Positions 19,581 to 30,176 of a stretch of 64,000 bases of DNA are shown here, piece after piece (within the stretch, counting starts at the first letter, position 1; the number at the start of each line of letters is the position of its first letter). Below the pieces are notes generated by a model. That model ran no database searches and had not been told where the DNA came from. It saw only the letters and a list, made by a program, of their open reading frames with translations. A program made the position numbers and the translations under genes. Origin of the DNA: Sporosarcina thermotolerans (GTDB taxonomy: Bacteria > Bacillota > Bacilli > Bacillales_A > Planococcaceae); NCBI RefSeq assembly GCF_030067815.1, contig NZ_CP125968.1:2348001-2412000 (forward strand), given 5' to 3'.

Positions 19581-19886
19581 TTATTTATCTATCATTGTGG
19601 ATGGTTTACCATCAACCAAGGAGAGAAGTCCGTGAAAAATTTGTAGATCCTCGTCGCAACCATCACAGAAACAACGTTCCGTTTCAGACCAATAAGCAAA
19701 AAAACAGCTATCTCGCTCTTCTTTATACTTATATTTTGCTTCAAATTCTTTTTTTAATTCATCAAGGTATAATTCGGCATCCGTTGCCGTATCAAATTTT
19801 CTTCTGGACTGGATCGTGGTTTCCCAGTCTTCGAACATCCACCATGGCTCATAATCCGCTTTCATATAAATAATTTCATAATCCAT
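19581..19886 (-). CDS. DUF1033 family protein
   Basis: This 101-residue acidic protein begins MDYEIIYMKADYEPWWMFEDWE, the tryptophan-rich start typical of DUF1033 in Firmicutes. It has a Cys pair region CFCDGCDED near residue 75 that could bind metal. It has no signal peptide or membrane segment. The ATG at 19886 follows GGGGGGAAGAAAA. The function of the family is not known. Confidence 0.8.
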   Translation of the reverse strand: MDYEIIYMKADYEPWWMFEDWETTIQSRRKFDTATDAELYLDELKKEFEAKYKYKEERDSCFFAYWSETERCFCDGCDEDLQIFHGLLSLVDGKPSTMIDK

Positions 19887-20084
19887 TTTTCTTCCCCCCA
19901 TTATTCGAATGTGAGTGGATTTATTTTATCAAATCTATTGGAACTATCCAAGTAATTGGATTCGGCGTTAATAACACTGTAATTCAACTACAAATCAGGT
20001 ATAATTGCACTAGAGACATGAAACTTAAAGCCACGTTAAACGTATAAAGTAATATGAAGAGAAAAGCAAGGAGGCCTGGAGATA

Positions 20085-20747
20085 TTGAAAGAAGTCAAAC
20101 AGTTTTTCCAAAGACACTTAATAACAGCACCTATCAGTTTCGGCTCTTGGTTAACAATGACCTTGGCAGCAGGCATGAATCCACTCGCTGCGACAGGCCT
20201 AATGATTGCAATTTACCTGGGCGGTAATTTCACGATTAAACAAATACAACTTTCCTCAAATGTTAAAGAACTTGGAATGTCAAGATCAGAATTTAAACAC
20301 ATCAAATCTCAAATGAATGAAGCAAAGACTAAAATTAATAAACTGAATGGGCTCTATGGTCAAGTCCGTTCTGTCCAAGCGTTCAAACAGGTTTACGAGA
20401 TAAATAATTTAGCGAAAAGGATTCTAACCATAGTACGCAAAAACCCTAAAAAGTTCTACCATGTAGAAAAATTTTTCTACTCCCATCTTGATTCTGCAGT
20501 CGAACTGACTTCCAAATATGCAATCCTTGTGAACCAACCTTTAAAAGATCAGGAAATCAGAGTTGCTCTTCAACATACAAGGGAAACACTAAATGATGTG
20601 AATAGACAGTTGGAGCAGGATTTAAGAGGTGCACTTGCTACAGATATTGAACAACTTCAACTCGAATTGGACTATGTGGATGTTACAATGAAAAAGAATA
20701 AGCCGTTGCTTGAGATGAAAGGAGAAATGCGTAATGACAGGGAATAA
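20085..20747 (+). CDS. xpaC: XpaC-like protein
   Basis: This 220-residue protein has one or two hydrophobic N-terminal segments (FGSWLTMTLAAGMNPLAATGLMIAIYLGGNF) followed by a long Lys/Gln-rich helical region. It resembles XpaC of Bacillus (5-bromo-4-chloroindolyl phosphate hydrolysis family), a protein without a proven enzymatic role. The next gene encodes a TelA-like protein, the same pairing as xpaC-yaaN in B. subtilis. The start is TTG after GGAGG and GGAGATA. It overlaps the next gene by 14 bases, so the two are translationally coupled and likely act together at the membrane. Confidence 0.82.
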   Translation: MKEVKQFFQRHLITAPISFGSWLTMTLAAGMNPLAATGLMIAIYLGGNFTIKQIQLSSNVKELGMSRSEFKHIKSQMNEAKTKINKLNGLYGQVRSVQAFKQVYEINNLAKRILTIVRKNPKKFYHVEKFFYSHLDSAVELTSKYAILVNQPLKDQEIRVALQHTRETLNDVNRQLEQDLRGALATDIEQLQLELDYVDVTMKKNKPLLEMKGEMRNDRE

Positions 20748-21936
20748 TATGACAAATAATGAGGTAAAGACCATGGATGACCTATTGGACAATCCATTTA
20801 ATGTAAATGAACCTTTATTACCTAAAGAAATGCAAACGGAACAAAGTAATGGGCAGGTAGCCGTTAAGCTTATGGACCGCTTGACTCCCGAAGAACAGGA
20901 AAAAGCAAAGCAACTTGCGGAGCAGATCCCTGTTGGGAATTACGAAGCAATCATAACATATGGTGCAAATGCCCAAAATGAATTATCCCGTTTTTCTCAT
21001 AAAATGTTAGACCATGTGCAAAGCAAAGATATCGGGCCTGTTGGAGATGTACTGAGTGACTTAATGAGCAAGCTTTCGGAAATTGATCCTGAAGATTTAT
21101 CCGAGAAGAAGAAATCTGGCTTAGCCCGTCTATTTAAAAAAGCTACCCGCTCCATTCAAGAGATGATGACAAAGTATCAAAAACTAAGCACACAAATAGA
21201 TCGTATTGGTGTTCAGCTTGAGCATTCAAAACGAGGCTTGCTTGAAGATGTCCAAATGCTCGACAGCTTATACGAACAAAACAAGACATACTTCCAAGCT
21301 TTGAATGTCTATATTGCAGCAGCTGAGTTGAAGCGGGATGAGATTGCCAATGTCATTATACCGGAAATGAAGAGAGAAGCTGAACTGTCAAATGATCAGA
21401 TGGCATTCCAGGAAGTGAATGACATGGGTCAGTTCCTCGACCGGTTGGAAAAACGGTTGTATGATTTGCAACTATCAAGACAGATTACAATCCAAAGTGC
21501 TCCACAAATTAGGATGATTCAACAAACAAACCAGACTCTTGCGGAGAAGATTCAATCATCCATCATGACTTCCATTCCATTATGGAAAAACCAAATTGCC
21601 ATTGCTCTGACATTGAATCGCCAGAGAAAAGCAGTGGAGTCGCAAAAATTAGTGACAAAAACAACGAATGATCTGCTCTTGAAGAATTCAGAGATGTTGA
21701 AGGTCAATTCAATTGAAACTGCAAAAGAAAACGAACGTGGCATTATTGAAATCGATACGTTGAAAAAGACACAAGAGAATTTGATACAAACGATTGAAGA
21801 AACGCTTGTTATTCAAGCGGATGGTCGTGCTAAACGAAAAGCTGCTGAAGTGGAGATTGCTCGTATGGAGGAAGAATTGAAACAACGTCTTCTTGCTGTG
21901 CACGAAAAAACACAATCCCCACAGCGGCCGTATTAA
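20734..21936 (+). CDS. TelA/YaaN toxic-anion-resistance family protein
   Basis: This 400-residue, almost entirely helical soluble protein has NPFNVNEPLLPKEM near the N-terminus. It has the family-typical LLEDVQMLDSLYEQNKTYFQALNVYIAAAELKRDE, then RLYDLQLSRQITIQSAPQIRMIQQTNQTLAEKIQSSI and SIPLWKNQIAIALTL. TelA proteins are associated with tellurite and other envelope stress resistance; the mechanism is unresolved. It is co-transcribed with xpaC. Confidence 0.92.
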   Translation: MTGNNMTNNEVKTMDDLLDNPFNVNEPLLPKEMQTEQSNGQVAVKLMDRLTPEEQEKAKQLAEQIPVGNYEAIITYGANAQNELSRFSHKMLDHVQSKDIGPVGDVLSDLMSKLSEIDPEDLSEKKKSGLARLFKKATRSIQEMMTKYQKLSTQIDRIGVQLEHSKRGLLEDVQMLDSLYEQNKTYFQALNVYIAAAELKRDEIANVIIPEMKREAELSNDQMAFQEVNDMGQFLDRLEKRLYDLQLSRQITIQSAPQIRMIQQTNQTLAEKIQSSIMTSIPLWKNQIAIALTLNRQRKAVESQKLVTKTTNDLLLKNSEMLKVNSIETAKENERGIIEIDTLKKTQENLIQTIEETLVIQADGRAKRKAAEVEIARMEEELKQRLLAVHEKTQSPQRPY

Positions 21937-21942
21937 GATCCT

Positions 21943-21986
21943 AAAACAGGTGAAGGAAGCTATTTAGCTCCCCTCACCTGTTTTTA
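21943..21986 (+). terminator. Terminator of xpaC-telA
   Basis: AAAACAGGTGA pairs with TCACCTGTTTT, enclosing an inner AGCTATTTAGCT hairpin, and ends in a T run. Confidence 0.85.
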
Positions 21987-21992
21987 TTTAAC

Positions 21993-22490
21993 TTAGTGAA
22001 TATGAAGTAATTTGATAAGCCTTATAACTTTTTCATCGTCACCCAGATTGATGGATACGACCTTTTTATTTTTAATAAAATCCTCATAAAAGCTCTTACC
22101 GGCAGGGTATTTTCCATCCCAACGTAACGGAACGTTATATATATTAATGGTGCCATTCCCATTACTACTATATGTAACCGATCCATCGATCAGTCGTGAA
22201 CCGGCCAATTGAATAACGTTCTCCGGATAGACTGCGCTCGTTTCATCATCGGGATTGAGTGGTTCACCAGCAGAAATATGCCAAACATTTAGTTCATCAA
22301 TTTCTTGATTTGGTCCAAGTTGCAACCAAACCCTTGCGTATTCGATTTCCTCGGAAGAGTATTTGGACAATGCATTGTCCTTTTTAAGTTCAGAATTTGT
22401 CTTCTGGTCTGCTTTGACATCTGCCGAACATGCCGACAAAATTAAACTCGCTGCAATGAGTAAGGAAATTAGTTTGTACTTAATATCCAT
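21993..22490 (-). CDS. Lipoprotein of unknown function
   Basis: This 165-residue protein starts MDIKYKLISLLIAASLILSAC, a signal peptide with lipobox LSAC, so it is anchored outside the membrane. A Lys/Asp-rich linker precedes a globular part with EEIEYARVWLQLGPNQEIDELNVWHISAGEPLNP and YNVPLRWDGKYPAGKSFYEDFI. I recall similar ~160-residue Bacillales/staphylococcal lipoproteins with this WLQLG...NVWHISAG core, without known function. AAGGGGGTGC lies directly before the ATG. The gene is monocistronic. Confidence 0.75.
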   Translation of the reverse strand: MDIKYKLISLLIAASLILSACSADVKADQKTNSELKKDNALSKYSSEEIEYARVWLQLGPNQEIDELNVWHISAGEPLNPDDETSAVYPENVIQLAGSRLIDGSVTYSSNGNGTINIYNVPLRWDGKYPAGKSFYEDFIKNKKVVSINLGDDEKVIRLIKLLHIH

Positions 22491-22524
22491 GCACCCCCTT
22501 TTGTAAAATAATTATTTTAGCGTA

Positions 22525-22671
22525 GTAAACGATAATTCTTCACGATTAATGAGAACTTTTACGCAGTAAATGAGAACTCATTATACATTAATGAGCACTC
22601 CTCGATAGTAATCGAGAACTCTTCATCCATTAATGCGAACTTTTCCAAGGTAAACGAGAACTCTTCGCTAC
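22525..22671. repeat. Tandem array 1: seven 21-bp units, class TAAAYGAGAACTCTTC
   Basis: Seven consecutive units of 21 bp (one may be 20) start at about 22525, 22546, 22567, 22588, 22609, 22630 and 22651. Each opens T(A/T)AA(T/C)GAGAACT followed by a C/T-rich variable tail. Units are only about 60-75% alike. No long reading frame or gene is visible here. Confidence 0.85.
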
Positions 22672-22685
22672 TATCCAGTATTCGT

Positions 22686-22832
22686 AAAAGAATGGACTTT
22701 GGCATCAAAAGAATGAGCCCTTGTAAGAAAGAATGGACCCGCGCAGTGAAAGAACGGACCTTGCCAGCAAAAGAATGGGCCCTTGTTAGAAAGAACGGAC
22801 CCTAACCGCGGAAGAATGGACCTTCACTCACC
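22686..22832. repeat. Tandem array 2: seven 21-bp units, class AAAGAATGGACC
   Basis: Seven further 21-bp units start at 22686, 22707, 22728, 22749, about 22769, 22790 and 22811. Each opens AAAGAA(T/C)GG(A/G)CC and ends in a variable 8-9 base tail. It is separated from array 1 by 14 bases. It ends over the stop codon of the VWA gene. Confidence 0.85.
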
Positions 22833-24718
22833 CAATCGCAATAGCCAGCAACTTTCTTAAAATCCTCAACGTCTGATCCGTAAAGTTTTCAACCGAATGA
22901 GAAGCCGCTGATTTATTCCGAACATCATTGAAAACAACGCACGTTGGTCATCGGTTGGTTCTTCAGACGCCAAGAATAAATGAATGACGGAAATTCCTTG
23001 CTTCTCCGCTTCCATCACAGCTTCCCTCGTATCCAAAATACCATTTCGATCATAGCCGAATGCGGAGGGTTCACCATCCGAGAAAACAAGTAAAAACTTA
23101 TTTTTTTCAGGTCTCGCCAAAAGTCTTCGCGTCATCCACCTAATCGCAAAACCATCTCGGTTATCTTCGTTCGTCTCAAATGAAAGGATTGACAACCCAT
23201 TATCCTGACGTTGTTCCATGAACGTATGCATCAGACCAAATACATTTGGTTGGAGCTCCTTTGTCGCATGGTTGGCATCCTCATAATACGATGAGATTTC
23301 ATGCGGTACGGCAAGCTGACGTAACACGTCATGAAACATCAAGACCGCCTTCTTCGTTTCATCCAGTTTGTCCATCATGGAAGCAGATCCATCAACTAAC
23401 AGACCGAAAACTGCATCTAACTTATCGGAAGGAATGTTTTTTCGATAAAATGGTCTTGGGCGTTCATCAACAAGTATCGTCGTTAGCTTTGGCGATAATC
23501 GGCCTTTGGGCAACCCAGTTCTTCGTGCATCCTCTTTCATTTCAATCCGTTTCTTCATCTCTTCAACAAATGAACGGATATAGGGCTTATGTTCTTCACG
23601 CCATTTTAACAATTTAATCTTATTCGCTTCATTACTTACCGCTTCGACCACTTTTTCCTCGAAAACTACATGCGCATGCTCTTTCCCGAATTCTTTCCCG
23701 GCTTTTTTCTGCGCAATTTTCTTGTCAGTTTGTTCATGCTCTTCATCGGACCATTGCCCGCTTTCGTTGCCCTCTGATTCACCAGTCCCGGTTTCTTGGA
23801 TTTCGGCATTTTCATTTCCTTCTGCCACGTTGCTGCCGTCTCCCCTACCCGCTCTGCCATGTTCAAGTTCATATTCAAGATGGACGCCAGACTCACTTTC
23901 ATTTTCCCGATGCCATGTGCGGAACACCTCGTCAATTGTTTCTTTGACTTCCGGCTCCCTTTTTCTGCTTCCTTCATACCATCATGAAAATGAAACGCCG
24001 CAGTCTCTTCCGAAATCGAATCGCCAATTGCATAATACTGATGGATAAGATCCTGCTCGATAACTTCTTCAATCATGAAAATTATACGGTCAACGACATT
24101 CATCATTTGGGACGTTGATGTCGCATCGGTTGCGTATGAAGCAATTAAATGAATCTGTTCGATCGGCAATTCCCATTCCACAGTCGATTGTGCGAACATA
24201 CTATCATGAAGTGTAATGAATAGCTGATCCATCAAGGCGTCTGCATAAAATCCCTTTTTGAAATTTGAAACGAGCCTGTCATAATGGAATTGAAGCAGTA
24301 ATTGCCTTCTCACAGAAAATGCCCTACTTGTACCTGGTCGTTGCTTCTCAACAAGATCCATCAATCTAAACTCTTCCAGCATGAGTAATAGTTCTTCTGC
24401 GAATTTTCTTAAATGATGTCTTTCATACTGCTGTCTGAACTTTAGCCAATCACTTACAGAAAAATTCTTCCAAAACCCAGCGGTCATTAAATAAACATCA
24501 GAAAGTCTCCCCATATGGGTAATTTCCTCCGGCCGATGTCTCCAAAATACGCTTAATGAAATTCCTCCTTCTTTCGGCTGAAGTTCAAACAGTTTTCGTT
24601 CGGTTAATTCAAGATACGGTGCATCCGCAAGCGCCCTTCCAAGCCGTTCATAAAGCAAAAGCTGGTTGGCATCGATTGTTTCATCATTGAATTGGATGAA
24701 CCGATTTAACTTCACCAC
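22828..24718 (-). CDS. VWA-domain protein, YojO-like (two frameshifts)
   Basis: The intact protein would be about 630 residues. The N-terminal half is helical. A Glu/Gly/Asn-rich acidic linker follows, then a C-terminal von Willebrand A domain with the metal-binding site FGLLVDGSASM and LVFSDGEPSAFG. This is the CobT/NorD-type partner of MoxR ATPases, thought to work as a chelatase-like or protein-activation machine. One A or G is missing in the run at 23957-23965 (restoring EKREPEVKETIDEVFRTWH), and one A near 22916. The latter correction gives FGNKSAASHSVENFTDQTLRI and a stop at 22828. It lies 10 bases after yojN, as in B. subtilis yojN-yojO. Confidence 0.85.
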
Positions 24719-24728
24719 TCTATTCGCC

Positions 24729-25592
24729 TCATTTCACCCAGGTATCCACTAATTCCATAACGAGCTTCTGTTCCATCTTATCATCCAACTTCTCCGCGAT
24801 TGCATACTGAATTGCTCGTCTTACCGGAATATGCTCAGCGAGTGCCATTGCATCCAATAAACTTCTAACTGAAGCTGCCTCTTCTGATAAAAGACCATTC
24901 ATCACTTGTTTCTTTAAATCCTCATTAATATTCATTATCGACTCAACCAAACTTACGCCTGCTTGAGGAAATAGGTTTTGAATGATTTCCCTAAGCTGAA
25001 CACCAGCAAGGTACGGAATAGTGAATGAAACAAAACGATTTTTCAATGCTTCGTTCATTGGTGATGTTCCAACATATCCTTCATTTATGGCAGCGATAAC
25101 CGTAAAATCCTCATGAGCATGTATCACTTCGCCCGTGAAAGGATTTGTTAACATACGACGATGATCTAATACACTATGTAGAATAGGCAATGTTTCAGGT
25201 TTTGCCATATTGATTTCATCAATATAGAGGATATGTCCCTCTTTCATCGCCTGGACAACAGGACCTTCCACAAATTCGATTACGGTCTGACCTTCTTTCG
25301 AAATTATCGTCTTAAATCCTAATAGGGATTCAGCATCCAAATCGACTGAACAGTTCACGCTATGCATCGGCTGTTGGAAAAACTCAGAAATACTTTGGGC
25401 AAGTTTTGTTTTTCCTGAACCGGATGGGCCTTTTAATAGAATCGGTTTTTTTAAGACGACGCCAATTAAAATATCTTCCCATAGATTAGGTATGGGTGAA
25501 ATATACCCGCCTTCCTGAATCAATAACTTCTCATTCTTTTCATATGTTCTTATTTGTCGTTGTTCCTGTTTAGCAACTATAATTGAACTCAT
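24729..25592 (-). CDS. MoxR-type AAA ATPase, YojN-like
   Basis: This 287-residue single AAA domain has Walker A LLKGPSGSGKTKLA, Walker B ILYIDEINMAKPETLPILHSVLDHR, sensor-1 FTVIAAINEG and the arginine-finger region EALKNRF. MoxR/NorQ-type ATPases pair with VWA proteins to insert cofactors or remodel target enzymes. The partner VWA gene follows directly. The ATG at 25592 has GGGAGG upstream. The target of the pair is unknown in this organism. Confidence 0.88.
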   Translation of the reverse strand: MSSIIVAKQEQRQIRTYEKNEKLLIQEGGYISPIPNLWEDILIGVVLKKPILLKGPSGSGKTKLAQSISEFFQQPMHSVNCSVDLDAESLLGFKTIISKEGQTVIEFVEGPVVQAMKEGHILYIDEINMAKPETLPILHSVLDHRRMLTNPFTGEVIHAHEDFTVIAAINEGYVGTSPMNEALKNRFVSFTIPYLAGVQLREIIQNLFPQAGVSLVESIMNINEDLKKQVMNGLLSEEAASVRSLLDAMALAEHIPVRRAIQYAIAEKLDDKMEQKLVMELVDTWVK

Positions 25593-25652
25593 CGCTATTC
25601 TTCCTCCCAATAAAAATGCCCAATGCCTTTAGGTTTGGCATCGAGCGAATTT

Positions 25653-25850
25653 TCATTCGAAATACGTTTTATAATAGCCGCCGACTTTGCCTGAATTATC
25701 TACGATGAAAATGAACTCTTCTGTTTCATTTTTTACGTCATATTCCTTACCTAAAGTTAGGACATTCGTGACAACATATTTTTCAGCATTGGCATGTTTA
25801 CAGACGACTTTACGGATTGTTGGAGCAGTTGTCCAATCTTTAAATGACAT
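25653..25850 (-). CDS. DUF6501-like small protein
   Basis: This 65-residue soluble protein, MSFKDWTTAPTIRKVVCKHANAEKYVVTN..., ends GGYYKTYFE. It is predicted to be mostly strands (KEYDVKNETEEFIFIVDNSGKVGGYY), perhaps a small SH3-like barrel. It matches my memory of a conserved Bacillales small protein family. AAGGAAGG lies eight bases before the chosen ATG. The function is unknown. Confidence 0.7.
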   Translation of the reverse strand: MSFKDWTTAPTIRKVVCKHANAEKYVVTNVLTLGKEYDVKNETEEFIFIVDNSGKVGGYYKTYFE

Positions 25851-25882
25851 ATAAATCACCTTCCTTGCTTCAATTCAAAAAA

Positions 25883-25912
25883 AGGGCCCGATATAACATC
25901 GGCCTTTCTTTG
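25883..25912 (-). terminator. Terminator downstream of odhAB
   Basis: Minus strand AAAGGCCGAT...ATCGGGCCCTTTTTT forms a hairpin with a T run, 140 bases after odhB and beyond repeat copy A. Confidence 0.7.
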
Positions 25913-25930
25913 TATTTCTTATTACTAGTA

Positions 25931-26050
25931 CGTCCAGACTTCGGTCGCCAGAGGTTCGGGTCATAAGTCAAAGCTGCTCTGTGGCAAAAGACGCCACGCC
26001 GCATCTTCGTCTTATGCCCGTCACCTCTATTCAGGCGCCCTCCGCTTTTG
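25931..26050 (-). repeat. Structured intergenic repeat, copy A
   Basis: Read on the minus strand it starts AAAAGCGGAGGGCGCC one base after the odhB stop codon. It contains GGTGACGGGCATAAGAC, a GTGGCG/GCCAC-capped hairpin, TTTGACTTATGACCCG and GGCGACCGAAGTC. It aligns along its whole length with copy C at 47813. CATAAG/CTTATG and the tip hairpin form a long nested stem. Confidence 0.85.
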
Positions 26051-27286
26051 TTAAGATCCAAGAAGTAAATCTTCAGGATTTTCGATTAGTTCCTTAACCA
26101 TTTTCAAGAAACCAACAGAATCTTTTCCATCGATGACGCGGTGGTCGTATGACAATGCGATGTACATCATCGGACGGATTTCTACTTTGTCACCAACTGC
26201 AACTGGGCGTTTTTGAATTGTGTGCATTCCAAGAATACCAACTTGAGTTCCGTTAAGGATTGGTGTAGAGAATAGGGATCCGAATACACCACCGTTTGTG
26301 ATTGTGAATGATCCACCTGACATATCAGCAATCGTCAATTTATTGTCTCTTGCTTTTAGCGCCAATTCGCCAATGTTGGATTCGATCTCGGCAAAGTTTT
26401 TACGATCCGCATCACGTACGATTGGAACAACAAGACCACCTTCAGTGGAAACGGCAATACCTACATCATAATAGTGCTTCAAGATGATTTCATCGCCGTC
26501 GATTTCTGAGTTGACGTATGGATATTTTTTAAGTGCTGCAACAACTGCTTTTGTGAAGAATGACATGAAACCAAGACGTACATCATTCTTATCATAGAAT
26601 TCATCTTTTTTGCGTGAACGAAGTTCCATCACTGCAGACATATCGATTTCATTGAAAGTTGTCAACATAGCTGTAGACTGTCTTACTTCAAGTAAACGTT
26701 TTGCAATAGTTTGGCGGCGACGTGTCATTTTTTCACGTGTTTCACGTCCGTCTTGCACAGGTGTTAGCGCTGCTGATTTTGCAGCAGGTGCAGCGGCTGG
26801 TGCCGTAGGAGCATTACCATGAGCAGCAACGTCTTGTGCACGTACTCGGCCCATTGGGTCAACCGGTGAAACCGCGGCAAGGTCGATTCCTTTTTCACGA
26901 GCTAATTTTCTAGCTGCTGGGCTTGCGATAGTGCGATCTGTTGAAGTTTGTTCCGTAGTTTGCGCAGCAACTGGTGCAGCGGCAGCTTTAGGAGCTTCTT
27001 CCACTTTCGCTTCTGGAGCAGCAGGAGCAGCTGGTGCTGAAGGTGCTCCAGAACCTTCTCCGACTACTGCAATAACTTGGCCGACTTCAACTGTGTCGCC
27101 TTCTGCAGCAAGAAGTTCTTGAACTACCCCAGCTTCTTCGGAAATTACTTCGACGTTGACTTTATCTGTTTCCAACTCAACGATGAATTCGCCTTTTTCA
27201 ACACTTTCACCTATTTGTTTTAACCACTTTGCAATAGTTCCTTCAGTAATCGATTCTGCAAGTTCTGGTACTCTGATCTCAGCCAC
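26051..27286 (-). CDS. odhB: 2-oxoglutarate dehydrogenase E2, dihydrolipoyl succinyltransferase
   Basis: This E2 core of the TCA-cycle 2-oxoglutarate dehydrogenase complex transfers the succinyl group to CoA. It has 411 residues. One N-terminal lipoyl domain carries the lipoylated lysine in ETDKVNVEV. Ala/Pro-rich flexible linkers follow, then an E3-binding domain ([28 protein letters not shown]) and a catalytic domain ending with the active-site histidine motif [15 protein letters not shown]. The GTG start at 27286 follows GAGGAGG. It is 71 bases downstream of odhA. Confidence 0.96.
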   Translation of the reverse strand: MAEIRVPELAESITEGTIAKWLKQIGESVEKGEFIVELETDKVNVEVISEEAGVVQELLAAEGDTVEVGQVIAVVGEGSGAPSAPAAPAAPEAKVEEAPKAAAAPVAAQTTEQTSTDRTIASPAARKLAREKGIDLAAVSPVDPMGRVRAQDVAAHGNAPTAPAAAPAAKSAALTPVQDGRETREKMTRRRQTIAKRLLEVRQSTAMLTTFNEIDMSAVMELRSRKKDEFYDKNDVRLGFMSFFTKAVVAALKKYPYVNSEIDGDEIILKHYYDVGIAVSTEGGLVVPIVRDADRKNFAEIESNIGELALKARDNKLTIADMSGGSFTITNGGVFGSLFSTPILNGTQVGILGMHTIQKRPVAVGDKVEIRPMMYIALSYDHRVIDGKDSVGFLKMVKELIENPEDLLLGS

Positions 27287-27357
27287 AATAAATTCCTCCT
27301 CTATTGTACCGTAACGACGGTTTGTAACACTTATCAATTTCTATAGTTATTAAGCTA

Positions 27358-30176
27358 TTACTTTTTCAAAGCTTCATCAATAATACGTTGTTGTGCAATT
27401 TTATGTGCATCTCCGCTTCCCTCTGAAGGGCTTGCGCGGTGAATTCGGCCTGCATAAGAAACTTTTTTCTCTTCGGCGATTTCTTGCAGATATGGTAAAG
27501 CAAATGACCATGAGCCCATGTTTTTCGGCTCTTCCTGGACCCAGACAAGTTCTTCCACGTTAGGGAAACGTGCAACGATATCAGCAATTTTCTCAGATGG
27601 GAATGGATACAATTGCTCAACGCGAACGATGTGCAAGTGTTCAAATCCTTCTCCGTCTTTAACTGCTTCAGCAAGATCGATTGCCATTTTTCCGCTTGCA
27701 AATAGAACTTTCTTTACCTTTTTAGGTTCCTGACCTGTTCCGGGTTGCTCAAGAACTGTTTGGAAATGACCATTTGCTAAATCACTTGGATCTGCACCAA
27801 CAAGTGGATGACGAAGCAGTGATTTAGGAGATACGATGACTAACGGACGTTCCACTTCAGTCCCAAGCATTTTTGCCTGTCTACGTAATACGTGGAAATA
27901 GTTCGCTGCACTTGAAATGTTGGCAACCGTCCAGTTATTTTCAGCGCAAAGTTGTAAATACCTTTCAAGGCGCGCACTGGAGTGCTCTGGACCTTGACCT
28001 TCATATGCATGCGGCAGCAGGATTACCATTCCTGATTGCTGTCCCCATTTTGAATGGCTGGAAGAGATGAATTGGTCAAACATGACTTGCGCCATATTTG
28101 CAAAGTCACCATACTGTGCTTCCCAGATTGATAATGCCTGGTCTTTTTCAAGGTTATAACCAAACTCATACCCAACTACAGCAAATTCTGTCAAAGGACT
28201 GTTATAGGCAACAAAGGAAGCATTCGATCCACTGATATGATGAAGTGGTACTAACTCTTCACCCGTTTTTTCATCATGCAATACAAGATGGCGGTGAGCA
28301 AATGTACCCCGTTGGACGTCCTGCCCCGTAATACGAATTGGCTTACCATCTTGAAGGATAGATCCGAAAGCCAATTGTTCCGCGTGTGCCCAGTCAATTT
28401 TCCCTTTACCTTTAAAAGGTTCTTCGCGGCGTTTTAAAATACGATCCAACTTGCCGAACACAGTAAAGTCTTCTGGGTACGTAAGAAGTTCTTCATTCAT
28501 ACGTTCAAGTCTTTCCTGTTCTACGCCTGTCTCAAGATTCTCAGGATATCCTGCCATAACGTAATCAGGTGTTGCATCGGAAAGTTTTTTAACGTCAGAT
28601 TTATTTTCTTTTACTTTGTCATATGCAGATTGCATCATCGCGAAAATATCAGCATCTAATTTTTCAACATCCGTATCTGAAATAATGCCGGAATTTACAA
28701 GTTCAGTTCCGTACAGCTGCCTTGCAGTTGGATGTTTATGGATTTGATGATACATCATTGGGTTTGTAACCAATGGCTCATCCATTTCATTATGGCCATA
28801 TCTACGGTAACCAATTAGGTCTATTAGAATATCTTTACCAAATTTTTGACGATATTCAAATGCAAAAGCTGCTACCACCATTACGTCCTCTGGGCTATCT
28901 GCGTTGACGTGCACAATTGGCACCTCAAAACCTTTGGCAGGATCCGAAGAGTAGTGAGTGGAGCGTGAATCATAATATTCAGTAGTGAATCCAATCGTAT
29001 TATTCGCAATAATATGAATGGAACCACCCGTCTTGTATCCTCGAACGCGGCTATAGTTGAACGTTTCAGGCACAATACCTTGACCAGGGAACGCTGCATC
29101 CCCGTGAATTATAATTGAGTAAGCTGCCTTCATGTCTTGTTCAGGCGCACCTGCATGATTCGTCGTTTCTTGGGCAGCGCGAGTCTGTCCGTTAACTACA
29201 GGGTTTACTACTTCCAAATGGGATGGATTATATGCAAGGAAACGCTCAGTGCCAGATGGTGCTTTGTAAAGAGCACCCATATGGTATTTAACGTCTCCGA
29301 ACCAACCGCGTGTTGTTTTTAGTGTTCCATCTTCAGGAATAAAAGGATCCGAAGGAACACCAGCAAATTCAGCAAACATCATTTCATATGGTTTATTCAA
29401 AATATGGGTCAGTACATTTAAACGGCCACGGTGAGCCATGCCAATTAATACTTTTTTTTCATTCTTTGTGATTCAGAGCGGCGAACTAATTCATCAAGAA
29501 GGATAACAAGAGAATCAAGTCCTTCTATAGAGAATCGTTTTGCCCCGACAAATGTGCGGTGTATGAACTTTTCGAAACCTTCAATCTTAGTCAATCTTTC
29601 AAGCATTGCTTTTTTGTCTTCATTCGATAGGTTAATGGAAACTTCTCCATTTTCGATTCTTGTTTGAATCCACGAACGTTCTTCTTCATCAATTACATGG
29701 GCAAATTCATAAGCAATTTTCCCGGTATACAATGATTTCAAATAATTTACAGCATCCATTCCATTCTCCACGTTCGTCGGTGGAGTTTTCAGGAATAAAG
29801 AAGCTGGCATCGACAATAAATCGCTTTCAGTCAGCCCATAATAGGAAAGTTCTAGGCGAGTCGAGTCTTTCGGTCTATCGTTTAGTGGATAAATATCTGA
29901 AGCAAGATGTCCGTATGCACGGATAGCATCGATTAAGGTATAAGCGGCCAATACCTTGCCAAAATTGACAGCAGGTACGGCTGTTGCAGCCATGGATTGA
30001 GTTTGTTCTGCTTCATCTACCGAAGGTGCACCAAAGCTTCTAAACATTTCAGCAAGCTCAGGGTCCACCGATTCAGGTGACATTTTAAACTGTTCATACA
30101 TTTCCATTACATACCCGAGATTCGGACCAGTAAATATTGAGTAAGGAGAACGTTGGGTACCTACATTGTTCGACAT
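27358..30176 (-). CDS. odhA: 2-oxoglutarate dehydrogenase E1 (one frameshift)
   Basis: This thiamine-diphosphate-dependent E1 decarboxylates 2-oxoglutarate and succinylates the lipoyl group of OdhB. The full protein would be about 939 residues, normal for the family. The MEMYEQFKMSPESVDPELAEMFRSFG region opens the protein. The ThDP and active-site motifs MAHRGRLNVLTHILNKP, GDAAFPGQGIVPETF, RRYGHNEMDEP and LPHAYEGQGPEHSSARLERYLQL are all intact. The only break is an A8 run (29452-29459) after ESQRMKK. One base more gives KKKVLIGMAHRGRLN. The start is ATG at 30176 with TGGAGG upstream. This is almost surely a base-calling error in an otherwise intact central enzyme. Confidence 0.94.

Noticed and set aside
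22525-22832. CRISPR array in the repetitive region
   Set aside because: Units are contiguous 21-mers with graded divergence, not identical repeats separated by unique spacers, and no cas genes are present.
26610-27122. Ala-rich plus-strand ORFs opposite odhB
   Set aside because: They are antisense reflections of the Ala/Pro linker codons of odhB.
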